Shown here: piece by piece, positions 18,664 to 27,009 of the stretch
Layout: each line of letters opens with the position of its first letter
How positions within the stretch are numbered: position 1 is the first letter of the stretch
Assembly: GCF_021497505.1 (NCBI RefSeq)
Contig: NZ_CP069349.1
Coordinates: 335,861 to 399,860 of the forward strand
Direction of reading: 5' to 3'
Source of the DNA: Turicibacter sp. TJ11
GTDB taxonomy: Bacteria; Bacillota_I; Bacilli_A; MOL361; Turicibacteraceae
Length of the DNA stretch: 64,000 bases
Notes under the pieces: model-generated
Told to the model about the DNA's origin: nothing
Seen by the model: the letters and a program-made list of their open reading frames with translations, nothing else
The model's database searches: none
Program-made: the position numbers and the translations under genes

Positions 18664-19293
18664 ATGAAAGTTTATCCGTTAGTATTAGGTCCTGTTCAAA
18701 CAACTTGCTATATTGTTTCAAATGAAAAGAAGGCAATCGTCATCGATCCAGCGGCGAATGCTAATCAAATTATTCAGTATTTAAGAACAAAAAAATTAGA
18801 ATTAGAAGCTGTTTTATTAACGCATGGTCATTTTGATCATATTGGGGCAGTTAATGAGTTAGTGACGAAATATCAAGTTCCTATTTATACTCATAAAAAA
18901 GAAAAAGAATACTTTGAAAATCCAGAGATTAACTTATCACCGATGATTTATGAACGTCTAGTTTTAAATGATACGTTTGATTATCGTTTTATTTCAGATG
19001 AACAAGTGATAGAGTGTTTAGATACGACGATTAAAGCTTTTCATGTTCCAGGTCATACACCGGGAAGTCTGTGTTATTATTTTGAGTCAGATGCGGTTGT
19101 ATTTACAGGAGATACGTTATTTAGACGATCAATTGGGCGAACAGATTTTATTTATGGAAATCATGATCAATTGGTAAGAGGTATTCGAACAAAATTATTA
19201 TCTTTACCACCCCATACGTTAGTTTATCCAGGGCATGGAGAGTGTACAACGATTGAGGAAGAATCAAAAGGTAATCCGTTTTTAGTGTTATAG
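18664..19293 (+). CDS. Metallo-beta-lactamase-fold hydrolase (YqgX-like)
   Basis: 209 residues. Glyoxalase-II-like MBL protein: zinc motif THGHFDHIG, HVPGHTPGSLCYY, FTGDTLFRRSIGRTD and the final YPGHGECTT. The natural substrate of these YqgX/YcbL-type enzymes is uncertain; a thioester such as S-lactoylglutathione or a bacillithiol analogue is plausible. AGAGGTG six bases upstream selects ATG 18664. B. subtilis yqgX lies between glcK and comG, as here. Confidence 0.85.
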   Translation: MKVYPLVLGPVQTTCYIVSNEKKAIVIDPAANANQIIQYLRTKKLELEAVLLTHGHFDHIGAVNELVTKYQVPIYTHKKEKEYFENPEINLSPMIYERLVLNDTFDYRFISDEQVIECLDTTIKAFHVPGHTPGSLCYYFESDAVVFTGDTLFRRSIGRTDFIYGNHDQLVRGIRTKLLSLPPHTLVYPGHGECTTIEEESKGNPFLVL

Positions 19294-19304
19294 ATTCATA
19301 ACTA

Positions 19305-19340
19305 AAATAAAAAGAAGGGTTTAACCCTTCTTTTTATTTT
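19305..19340. terminator. Bidirectional terminator between the MBL gene and aroK
   Basis: An 18-bp perfect stem including GAAGGGTT/AACCCTTC, flanked by A and T runs. Confidence 0.9.
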
Positions 19341-19831
19341 ATCATCTGTTTGATTTGATGAACGACTTCGTGAACAGTTAAGTCATCGGTTTGAACCGTT
19401 AGGTGAGCGCAGTTTTCATAAAAAGTTGCACGTGCTTCAAATAAATCGGTTAACTTTTGTTCAACATTTCCTCCTTTTAATAACGGGCGATTAGTGGTTT
19501 CAAGTCTTTGAATTAAAGTCGGAATCGTTGTTTTTAAGTAAATGACAAGCGTTTGTTCGTGAAGTAGCTTGCGATTATCTTCACGGACAATGATTCCACC
19601 TCCAGTGGAAATCACACCTGATTGATCCATGAGTTGCTTTAAAGCTTTTGTTTCGCACTCACGAAAATAAGCTTCTCCTTGTTGTTCAAAAATAGATGAA
19701 ATCGTCTGATGAGTCATTTCTTCAATATAAATATCTGTATCAACCCAAGGTAAATTTAATTCAGTCGCTAATGTTTTTCCAACGGTTGTTTTACCACTTC
19801 CCATCATCCCAATTAAGACGATTGGTTTCAT
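19334..19831 (-). CDS. aroK: Shikimate kinase
   Basis: 165 residues. Phosphorylates shikimate at the 3-hydroxyl in aromatic amino-acid synthesis. LIGMMGSGKTTVGKTLA (Walker A), DTDIYIEE (substrate Asp), FRECETKAL, STGGGII and the lid TNRPLL are seen. AGAGGTG lies about six bases before ATG 19831. It begins 11 bases after comGG ends, so it probably belongs to the comG transcript, the same order as in Bacillus. Confidence 0.95.
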   Translation of the reverse strand: MKPIVLIGMMGSGKTTVGKTLATELNLPWVDTDIYIEEMTHQTISSIFEQQGEAYFRECETKALKQLMDQSGVISTGGGIIVREDNRKLLHEQTLVIYLKTTIPTLIQRLETTNRPLLKGGNVEQKLTDLFEARATFYENCAHLTVQTDDLTVHEVVHQIKQMIK

Positions 19832-19842
19832 GGTGATCACCT

Positions 19843-20220
19843 CTACTTTAAAGAATATGTTTGATGTTTTTTATGATAGTCAATAGTTCCTTGTCCTAGA
19901 TATTCATTATAAAGAAATTTGTAGGTAACATCAAGATTCTGATAGCCATTTTTGTAAGTAATGGTCGCTGTCGTTCCATTATGTAAAGTGATTGTTTTAG
20001 GTGAAAAATCATGATTAGAAGTAAAGTTAGGGTCTTTGAGTTCATTGACGATAAATGAGATACATTCTTTTTCAAGAAGAGTAAGAAGTAAATAGTGTTG
20101 CTTTAGTTCATAGGTTTTGGCCTGATTTTCAAGTCGAGTTGCGAAGTGAAGTAACAGTGTAGCGGTCATTAAGCTAATAACTAAGGTTAGTGGAATGATA
20201 ACGCCTTTTTCATTGTTCAT
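19843..20220 (-). CDS. comGG: ComGG-like minor pseudopilin
   Basis: 125 residues. An N-terminal EKGVIIPLTLVISLMTATLLL segment resembles a type IV prepilin helix but lacks the Glu at position 5, as is usual for ComGG. The rest is short and poorly conserved. It overlaps comGF by 11 bases. The call rests mostly on its place as the last gene of a seven-gene comG operon. Confidence 0.75.
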   Translation of the reverse strand: MNNEKGVIIPLTLVISLMTATLLLHFATRLENQAKTYELKQHYLLLTLLEKECISFIVNELKDPNFTSNHDFSPKTITLHNGTTATITYKNGYQNLDVTYKFLYNEYLGQGTIDYHKKHQTYSLK

Positions 20221-20686
20221 CTAATGCCTCCCCCTCTAAAGGAAATAAACTAGAGGAAAGATAAATGTCGTAAGTTTCATCTTTAGAGGTATAAAGTTTC
20301 AAAGTAACACACTGAGGTTGATGTAAGAGAATATCGATTTTTTCACAGTGATATAAAGCGACTTCACCACCTTTTTCATCGACTTGTCTCATTAAGCGAT
20401 GGTTAGAAACGTTGTAAGAAGTAACGGTTCCATTTGCTAAATGAACTTGAAGGGTCGATTGATTTGTTGAAAAATGTGTAGCAGATTTAGCTTCCTTTTG
20501 TAGTTGGGTGCTTAGAGCAGTTAGTTCTTGAGAAGTGGCCTGATCCAAGTCAGTTTGGAAGTTATCAATCATGGGAATGAACTGAGTAAGTGTGATCATG
20601 AGGATTGAAATAACGCAGATAGCGATAAGATGTTCAACGAGAAGAAATCCATGATTTGATAGACTAAAAGCAAAGTGTTTGAACAG
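20210..20686 (-). CDS. comGF: ComGF-like pseudopilin with probable non-canonical start
   Basis: About 158 residues. NHGFLLVEHLIAICVISILMI is a prepilin cleavage and helix motif; the remainder matches ComGF style (single Cys pair C-x9-C near the end). In this frame no ATG, GTG or TTG lies between the pilin motif and the ribosome-binding site. A very strong AAAGGGGGG ends six bases before CTG 20686, making CTG the likely start (ATT overlapping the site is the alternative). The longer frame to 20863 runs antisense-like through comGE and is unlikely. Overlaps comGE by 23 bases. Confidence 0.75.
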   Translation of the reverse strand: MFKHFAFSLSNHGFLLVEHLIAICVISILMITLTQFIPMIDNFQTDLDQATSQELTALSTQLQKEAKSATHFSTNQSTLQVHLANGTVTSYNVSNHRLMRQVDEKGGEVALYHCEKIDILLHQPQCVTLKLYTSKDETYDIYLSSSLFPLEGEALDEQ

Positions 20687-20972
20687 AGGAATCCCCCCTT
20701 TGGTACGTCGCACATAATTGATGATTTTTTTCAAAGACTTGATAATGAATAGGCTCATAAAAGGTGAGGGGGAATTCAAAACGACGATCATAAAAAAGTG
20801 TTTGATCTTTGAGCTCAAAGAGTTTATTATAAATGGTTTGTTCAACGTGAAGTTGTTGTTCAAATGATAATAGTTTAGGAAGCGTTTGGATTAAACTAAT
20901 TCCGACAGTCGTTAAAAGGATGATACCTATTAAGCATTCGATTAAAATATAGCCTTTTTGATTACTTTGCAT
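20664..20972 (-). CDS. comGE: ComGE-like minor pseudopilin
   Basis: 102 residues starting MQSNQKGYILIECLIGIILL, a type IV prepilin motif with Glu at position 5 after the cleavage site. ATG 20972 overlaps the end of comGD (the comGD stop codon lies inside it), typical of translational coupling. An in-frame ATG at 21032 would add 20 residues inside comGD and is not favoured. Confidence 0.75.
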   Translation of the reverse strand: MQSNQKGYILIECLIGIILLTTVGISLIQTLPKLLSFEQQLHVEQTIYNKLFELKDQTLFYDRRFEFPLTFYEPIHYQVFEKNHQLCATYQRGDSSVQTLCF

Positions 20973-21411
20973 TACGAATATCAATTCCTCCTGTTCCAAT
21001 GGAAAAGACAAGATTCTTTTTAAAGTATTCACTTTGGATGACTAATGTTTTTCCACTCCCAACATGACCTAAAGCATTAAAGGTAATATCTGTTAAAGTA
21101 ATGTTTGCAGGCATTTTAATTCCTGAAGGTAGTTCGCGTTTTATTTTGATTTGTGAACCATTTTGTAAAATGACATAGTAGTTTTGGTTATGATAAATTC
21201 GAAGAGAGAAGGTTTGATTTTGAAGTGGAAGCATATTGTGTTCCCTGACATAATGTAAGTCTGACTGTAAAACAGAAATCGCTTGGTTGAGTTTGATGTA
21301 ATCGTATAATTTAATAAACGAAGGGGCAAAAATTAAATAAATCATGCTTGTAATAATCAAGGAAATTAAAGCCTCAATTAGTGTGAAGCCCTTTTCATTA
21401 ATTCGCATCAT
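20962..21411 (-). CDS. comGD: ComGD-like minor pseudopilin
   Basis: 149 residues. INEKGFTLIEALISLIITSMI is a classical prepilin peptidase site and hydrophobic helix. The C-terminal part is beta-rich with GTGGIDIR at the end, as in ComGD/GspH. Its ATG overlaps the comGC stop codon (ATGA arrangement). It forms part of the DNA-uptake pseudopilus. Confidence 0.85.
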   Translation of the reverse strand: MMRINEKGFTLIEALISLIITSMIYLIFAPSFIKLYDYIKLNQAISVLQSDLHYVREHNMLPLQNQTFSLRIYHNQNYYVILQNGSQIKIKRELPSGIKMPANITLTDITFNALGHVGSGKTLVIQSEYFKKNLVFSIGTGGIDIRNAK

Positions 21412-21683
21412 TCAAAATTAGGAATGGTATAATCATTTCCACAAACTTTCTTTCCATCTTCAACAGATATCCCCTCATTAATACCTTTACCCATTAATTT
21501 ATTTGCTGTTTGTGTCGCTGTCACTGATTTTTTAAACGCTTCACACCCTTCGGTATTTGCTGTTGTTAAGATATTGGATGCGTTTGGAATGACAAGTAAC
21601 ACTAAAATACTAATAATGATCATAACAATCATCATCTCAATTAAGGTAAATCCTTTAGAGTTCATTTTAGTCAATTTTTTCAT
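21408..21683 (-). CDS. comGC: ComGC, major competence pseudopilin
   Basis: 91 residues. SKGFTLIEMMIVMIIISILVLLVIP is the best-conserved pilin signature here, followed by a short soluble part with the two cysteines typical of ComGC (EGCEAF and KKVCGND). It builds the pilus that takes up DNA after processing by ComC. It begins 19 bases after comGB. Confidence 0.93.
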   Translation of the reverse strand: MKKLTKMNSKGFTLIEMMIVMIIISILVLLVIPNASNILTTANTEGCEAFKKSVTATQTANKLMGKGINEGISVEDGKKVCGNDYTIPNFE

Positions 21684-21702
21684 GAATGAATTCCTCCTAA
21701 AT

Positions 21703-22728
21703 TTAAATAAGTTCAGTCATTTGAAAGACGGGTTGTAATAGGCTGAGATAAATTAAACAAATAATGATCCCGATGAGAATTAAAAAAGTCGTTTGAATGA
21801 TTTTAAAGGCTTGATTAAGTCCATTTGAAAGGTTAATAATTTCGTTTTTTGTATAGTGATTAAGTTCAGCGGGTACTTGACCAATTTCTAATGAATGCTT
21901 CATGATTAACTTAAAATAGGGTGTAAAGTAAGGACTCTTTTCAATGACAGTTTCAAGTGAAATACCTAATTCTAATTGTTTTTGAAATTCATCAATTATT
22001 GTTTGGATAAGATAAATGTCTTCAAATTCTTGCATGAGTGAAAGACTTTTTTTCAACGGAAGCCCACAATTTAAAAAGACAAGCCACTGACTACTAAAGT
22101 AATAAGAGAAAATTCGTTGAAGTAATGATTTTAAAAGTGGACAGTGAAATAAAAACGTCTTAACTTTTGCTTGAAATATCGGGTGATTCCATTTCAAAAC
22201 GACAAAGATGAATAAAAAGATGCTTAAAAAGAGAAAAAGTGTGGCTCCAATCATAGAAAGAATGAGGTTGAGTAAGCTTTTATCTCCTTCAAGATTAAAG
22301 CTTTGATAAAATTGATCGAGTTGAGGAAAGAAAAAGAAATAAACGCCTGCCAAAATAATCATAATTAAGATGAATAAAAAGCAAGGATAACGTAGTTTTT
22401 TATTTAATTCATGTTTACTTTTAAGTTGGTATTCACTGTAATCAGAAGCTTTTTTCAATCCTTGAAGTAAAGAACCTGCTTCTTCACTAGAGCGGATGAT
22501 ATAAATGATTCTTTTTTCAAACTGACAACTCTCAAGTGTGCTAGCAAAGGATATTCCGCGGGCACAACATAAAATCATCTCTTGAATTACCTCTGGTTTG
22601 AAAAGTGTAGCCATGACTTCAAGAGCCTGAGCCAGTGAAAAGCCTTGTTCAAGGAGTTGACTGAAGCGGGATAGAAATTTGTGTTGAACACTTAACGTCC
22701 AATATCTTTTTAATTGACGTGATGACAT
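21703..22728 (-). CDS. comGB: ComGB, type II secretion F-type membrane protein
   Basis: 341 residues with two T2SF domains and three to four membrane segments (around 118-138, 150-185 and 312-335). It is the platform protein of the competence pilus. GGAG eight bases before ATG 22728; the start lies within comGA (19-base overlap). Confidence 0.9.
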   Translation of the reverse strand: MSSRQLKRYWTLSVQHKFLSRFSQLLEQGFSLAQALEVMATLFKPEVIQEMILCCARGISFASTLESCQFEKRIIYIIRSSEEAGSLLQGLKKASDYSEYQLKSKHELNKKLRYPCFLFILIMIILAGVYFFFFPQLDQFYQSFNLEGDKSLLNLILSMIGATLFLFLSIFLFIFVVLKWNHPIFQAKVKTFLFHCPLLKSLLQRIFSYYFSSQWLVFLNCGLPLKKSLSLMQEFEDIYLIQTIIDEFQKQLELGISLETVIEKSPYFTPYFKLIMKHSLEIGQVPAELNHYTKNEIINLSNGLNQAFKIIQTTFLILIGIIICLIYLSLLQPVFQMTELI

Positions 22729-23678
22729 TGATATAACTCCTCATCAATGGTTTTATAGGGTAGTGAATCAAGATGCCCTTGATGAAGATTTGAAAATAAA
22801 TCATCAAGCTGCTCACCGAAGCAAATTTCAAAGACCGCTTTGCGCTCATCTTCCTTTTGAATGAGACGTTGATTGACAATTCCGACAATCGCTTGTTCAA
22901 GTTCTTGAACGGAAAGTCCTAAATCACGAAGTCGATGGATGGTTCCAACGACGTTTTTAGCGTGGACGGTTGAAATCACTAGATGTCCAGTAAAAGCAGC
23001 CCGTAAGGCTTGGTGGGCAGTTTGAACATCGCGAATTTCACCAATAATAATGACATCCGGATCGTGCCGTAATATTTCCTTGATACCAACGTCATATGTC
23101 ATGCCCACACTTTCATTTACTTGCATTTGAACAATATCAGGTTGTTGATATTCAACCGGATCTTCAATGGTGACGATACTTTTTCCTAGATGTTGCTTTA
23201 GATAATCAATGAAAGCATAAGTCGTAGTGGTTTTTCCACTTCCTGTGGGGCCGCTAATTAAAATTAATCCGGCTTGCATGGCGGCCATATCTTTTAAGAC
23301 ATCCGCATTTTGAATGAAATAAGGGATTTCATCGAGTGTCTTTTTTTGTTGATGATTAATTAAACGTAACACAAGACTTTGATAATGAGACGTTGGTAAA
23401 ATAGAGACTCTGGCAAAATGAGTCGTCTCTGTTGTTTCAAGTCTTAAAAGACCTGATTGTGGTTGACGTGGATGTGTAAGCGTTAGGGCTGCTTGAAATT
23501 TAATATAGGCCAGTAATTGATGATACAAAGATATGGATATTGTTTCGTGAGGAATCATTAAAACGCCGGTTCGAAATTGCACAAGCATTTGATCATCTTT
23601 TAAAATGAAATGAATATCACTAGCTTTTAATACTTGAGCACGTTCAATAATCGAGACGAGTTTTGTTTTGATTGGCAC
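22710..23678 (-). CDS. comGA: ComGA, pilus assembly ATPase
   Basis: 322 residues. GspE/PilB-family ATPase: Walker A GPTGSGKTTTTYAF, Asp box VTIEDPVEY, Walker B DPDVIIIGEIRD, and the His box STVHAKN. It powers pseudopilus assembly at the inner membrane face. AGGAGGTG six bases upstream selects GTG 23678; a GTG at 23687 lies inside that site. First gene of a seven-gene operon that continues into aroK. Confidence 0.95.
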   Translation of the reverse strand: MPIKTKLVSIIERAQVLKASDIHFILKDDQMLVQFRTGVLMIPHETISISLYHQLLAYIKFQAALTLTHPRQPQSGLLRLETTETTHFARVSILPTSHYQSLVLRLINHQQKKTLDEIPYFIQNADVLKDMAAMQAGLILISGPTGSGKTTTTYAFIDYLKQHLGKSIVTIEDPVEYQQPDIVQMQVNESVGMTYDVGIKEILRHDPDVIIIGEIRDVQTAHQALRAAFTGHLVISTVHAKNVVGTIHRLRDLGLSVQELEQAIVGIVNQRLIQKEDERKAVFEICFGEQLDDLFSNLHQGHLDSLPYKTIDEELYQCHHVN

Positions 23679-24230
23679 GATTTTCACCTCCTGACATGCT
23701 ATACGCTTAAAGGTGAGAATTTCTTTTTTTAAAATGAAAAAATTAAAGTTCTGTTAGAGTTGTTGTTATAGGAAAAATTAAGATTCAACAGCTTCATTTA
23801 AATTTACAATGCTCTTTAATATCAATAATAGTAAGGTTAAAGTTTAGTTTTTAATGTAACCTTAAAATTTAACGAAAATTTTTAAAAACTTAGGTAATCA
23901 TCTTCTTCTATTCTTTTGGGAATAGATGGTGTCTCTTTGTGATAATATATTTCTCCGATTAAGGGGGAGGGATAATTTTAGTTTTAGTATTCAGCATAAT
24001 GCCCGAGCACTAGTTCAATCGGTGAGCGTGTGATATAATTGTGCTTAGACGTAAACAGGACGGATTTAAAAGTCGTTAAATGCGAATATATGATAACAGT
24101 GATGGCTAAAGAGATTTTAAATGAGTTAAGAATCGGGTATTAAAATAACTAAAAAGATTCAAAGATCTATTAAATGGTCTCCTTTAGAGCTTACTGTTAT
24201 TTTTGGGGTTAGGAAATAGGAGGAAGTCAT
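23679..24230. other. Divergent intergenic region between comGA and the Tim44-like gene
   Basis: About 550 bases. It must hold the comG promoter, but I see no convincing ComK box (AAAA-N5-TTTT pairs) or sigma-X-type box. An extended -10 at 24031-24039 serves the rightward gene. No ORF with a ribosome-binding site is visible. Confidence 0.4.
24031..24039 (+). promoter_or_regulatory. Extended -10 promoter upstream of the Tim44-like gene
   Basis: TGATATAAT; it implies a leader of about 190 bases. Confidence 0.55.
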
Positions 24231-24986
24231 ATGAAAAAAAGGTGGATGGTATTAGGTATTCTTGTTTCATTGGTTATGGGATACTGCCAAGTGGTTGCAC
24301 AAGCGGATGTGGGAGGAACATTTTCAGGCGGTAGTTCAAGCAGAGGAGGAAGCAGTAGTAGTGGAGGGGGAACTATTTATCTTCCAAATTCTCGGGGACC
24401 CTATAGCAGACGATATGGTTCGCAAAATTCGCCTATCGTATTAATAATGATAGGAGGTTTAGTAGGACGGGGATTGTTGAAACGTTTCAACCAATATCAA
24501 CAACAAAAAAATGAGACTCGAATCGCCTTAGCGCGGCTATATGATATAGATCCAAACTTTGACGAAGATGACTTTTTAAATAAATTACAGGATATCTTCT
24601 TAAATGTACAACAGGCTTGGTCTTCAAGAGATATGCGCTCGGTTAAAGACGTTGAAACGCCTGAACCCTTTAGGCTTCATCAATCTCAATTAGAAATGTA
24701 TGATCAAAAAAATTGGACACCTCATGTTGAGACAAAACGCATTACAGAGGTTCGCTTAGTGTCTGTTTTGGACACGATGAATGAAGTTTCCGTAGTGGTG
24801 TGTTTGTCGGCTCGTGTAGTCGATTACACCTTAAATCGGGAGGGATTGGTCGTTGAAGGAGAAAAAGGGAAAACACATCATCGTAATTATCGTTTGCGTT
24901 TCACTCGTTCCAAACAAACCGGTCATGATTGGCGTTTAGATGATTATCGCGAGTGGATGGAGAATGAATTTTCACGCTATCAGTAA
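24231..24986 (+). CDS. Exported Tim44-like domain protein
   Basis: 251 residues. Signal peptide (about 1-26, ending VVAQA), then a Gly/Ser-rich stretch (GGSSSRGGSSSSGGG), a second hydrophobic segment (about 67-84) and a C-terminal domain of about 150 residues resembling the Tim44-like fold: helix with DPNFDEDDFLNKLQDIFLNVQQAW, then RDMRSVKDVETPEPF and beta strands. Similar proteins occur in many Bacillota with unknown function. AGGAGG precedes the ATG. Confidence 0.65.
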   Translation: MKKRWMVLGILVSLVMGYCQVVAQADVGGTFSGGSSSRGGSSSSGGGTIYLPNSRGPYSRRYGSQNSPIVLIMIGGLVGRGLLKRFNQYQQQKNETRIALARLYDIDPNFDEDDFLNKLQDIFLNVQQAWSSRDMRSVKDVETPEPFRLHQSQLEMYDQKNWTPHVETKRITEVRLVSVLDTMNEVSVVVCLSARVVDYTLNREGLVVEGEKGKTHHRNYRLRFTRSKQTGHDWRLDDYREWMENEFSRYQ

Positions 24987-25163
24987 GGCATAATCAGTGA
25001 GGATTAAGTAACTTCTCTCAATGGATTTGAAATTAATTAAAGAATAACGATTTAAATTCGGGCAATGTGTTACATAAAGGATGATTACTTGATTAAGTCA
25101 TAAATTTAATAAAAGGTATTTTATGGTATGATATGACAAAAACAATAATTGGGGGGATTATGA

Positions 25164-25925
25164 ATGAAAAAAATATCTTTTTTTCTGAGTAGCTTTATTT
25201 GCTTAATGACGTTGGGATGTTCAAAACAAGAAACAGCTCAAATTGAATCTTTGAAAGATGCCTATTTCGAAATTGCACAAAAGACAGAAGCCCAATCCTT
25301 AAAAGGTTCTGAGTTGACGGAAATGTTATCAAATTATGCACACGAAGAAGTAGTTGATGGGAATCAAAAAATCTATACCTTCCACAATGAGAATGAAGAA
25401 TTAATGGTTTCAGAACCAAAAGATCAAGAGGGAATAACGGACGTTATGTACACCAATAGCCAGAGCTCTGACTCGTTAGCGATAGCTCATAGTTTATCTT
25501 CTAATGGGGCATCATCTCTCGTTTTGAATACCGTTGATATGGATAAATTTAAAACAATTACTTCTAAGTTAAGTGAGGAATCATCTAATCTTTATAACGC
25601 TTACCTAAATCTTAGCGAGAAGATGGCAGAAGATCACTCATTAACTTTAACCGAAGTACAGAAATCCATTAATTTAGAGCTCACACTCCAAGAAATCGCT
25701 TCAGATGATAATTACTATTCGTTCAAAGAGGCAGATTCAGGGGATCTATTAGGTACCTATGTAACAGCTAACTCTGAAACGGTTCACCAAATCGTTTATC
25801 AAAACAATGTCATGGGTTTATTACATGATACAATGATGGCGGATAATTGTATCATGTTTAGTGTTTCAACTAATGAAACGACGCTTTCTAATCAAAAAGA
25901 GGTTATGTCCTTATTTGATAAATAA
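25164..25925 (+). CDS. Putative lipoprotein of unknown function
   Basis: 253 residues. Signal peptide with lipobox-like TLGC at Cys 19, then a helical, Glu/Ser-rich region (SEESSNLYNAYLNLSEKM) with no domain I recognise. GGGGGG precedes the ATG closely. Single gene followed by a small terminator. Unrelated in sequence, as far as I can tell, to the lipoprotein at the right end of the window. Confidence 0.6.
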   Translation: MKKISFFLSSFICLMTLGCSKQETAQIESLKDAYFEIAQKTEAQSLKGSELTEMLSNYAHEEVVDGNQKIYTFHNENEELMVSEPKDQEGITDVMYTNSQSSDSLAIAHSLSSNGASSLVLNTVDMDKFKTITSKLSEESSNLYNAYLNLSEKMAEDHSLTLTEVQKSINLELTLQEIASDDNYYSFKEADSGDLLGTYVTANSETVHQIVYQNNVMGLLHDTMMADNCIMFSVSTNETTLSNQKEVMSLFDK

Positions 25926-25944
25926 TTAAACATTCACTCTTTAA

Positions 25945-25969
25945 AGCAACCTACGGGTTGTTTTTTTAG
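25945..25969 (+). terminator. Terminator after the lipoprotein gene
   Basis: CAACC/GGTTG stem with a T-run of eight. Confidence 0.7.
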
Positions 25970-26191
25970 ATAATTACGATCAATTCTTTCGTATAAAAAT
26001 AATGGTTTTAAGAATACGGCTATCTAATAGTTGAGTATTGATTCCTAAATTGTAATCCTAATGTTTTAATAGAGTTATTAACTCCGCTATGAAGGATTTA
26101 AAACCTACCTATCTATCGACAAAAGTATTGAAACTTTTGATAAAGGAAAGTAGAATAGAAGATAAGAGTTTAGGAAAAACGGAGTGATGAT

Positions 26192-26887
26192 ATGAGATTA
26201 TTTTTTAGTGGAAGTATTCCACTGATTGTCGTGATAATTGCCTTATTTCAAAAGATAGAGTGGCGTCGAACGATTAAATTACAGGCACGTGAGCAATTTC
26301 AGCAAAAAGGCGCTTGGTTAAAATTTGCGTTATGTTCAGTTATCATTATGATTGGAAGTATGATCGTGACGAGTGTCTTAAGTTTTATTCCCTTTTTAAT
26401 ATTGTTGCTTCCAGTAGCCATTACGGCAATTGTCTCTTATGGAAGTATTGATGTGATGCGTCGAATTCGTCGTGGCCAAGAATTTAGTTTAAAAGACTTC
26501 TTTCCAACTGATCAGCTAGGAGCTGTTATTGGTTTAGTGTTTGTTAAAAATATTTATCTCTTTTTATGGTCATTACTGTTCATTGTTCCTGGGATTGTTA
26601 AGGCTTATTCTTATTCGCAAGCCATGTTTATTATGAATGATCATCCTGGGATTGGAATTGATGAGGCTATTACACGTAGTCGTGAGATGATGAATGGCCA
26701 TAAATGGGAATTAGTTATTTTACAATCAAGTTTTATTGGATGGATTATTTTAGGATCGTTAACGTTTGGAATTTTAATCGTGTATATCATTCCACTTTAT
26801 GCGATGTCTATGTTTGTTTTTTATGAATATGTTAAAAATGGTTATTTAAAATCAAGTCAATATGATAATATCTATAACGTTTACTAA
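26192..26887 (+). CDS. DUF975 family membrane protein
   Basis: 231 residues with about six hydrophobic segments. The family pattern is clear: GAWLKFALCSV, a loop SLKDFFP, WSLLFIVPGIVKAYSYSQAMFIMNDHP and IDEAITRSREMMNGHKWELVIL. Function unknown; DUF975 proteins are often small integral membrane proteins of Bacillota. GGAGTGATGAT precedes the ATG. Confidence 0.82.
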   Translation: MRLFFSGSIPLIVVIIALFQKIEWRRTIKLQAREQFQQKGAWLKFALCSVIIMIGSMIVTSVLSFIPFLILLLPVAITAIVSYGSIDVMRRIRRGQEFSLKDFFPTDQLGAVIGLVFVKNIYLFLWSLLFIVPGIVKAYSYSQAMFIMNDHPGIGIDEAITRSREMMNGHKWELVILQSSFIGWIILGSLTFGILIVYIIPLYAMSMFVFYEYVKNGYLKSSQYDNIYNVY

Positions 26888-26905
26888 ATGTTAGATTGAA
26901 AAATG

Positions 26906-26939
26906 AAGTACGATTTTTACTAGAAATCGTACTTTTTTT
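26906..26939 (+). terminator. Terminator after the DUF975 gene
   Basis: AGTACGATTT/AAATCGTACT stem and seven T. Confidence 0.9.
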
Positions 26940-26977
26940 GATTAACAAACATCAAAACGATATTTTGCGTCGCTTTG

Positions 26978-26986
26978 TGCTATAAT
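26978..26986 (+). promoter_or_regulatory. Extended -10 promoter of the FAD oxidoreductase gene
   Basis: TGCTATAAT, 24 bases before the start. Confidence 0.6.
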
Positions 26987-27009
26987 ATAAGACGAAAGTG
27001 AGTGATGTT

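Noticed and set aside
20687-20863. N-terminal extension of comGF
   Set aside because: It runs through comGE with no pilin-like features; the real start is placed after the strong ribosome-binding site.
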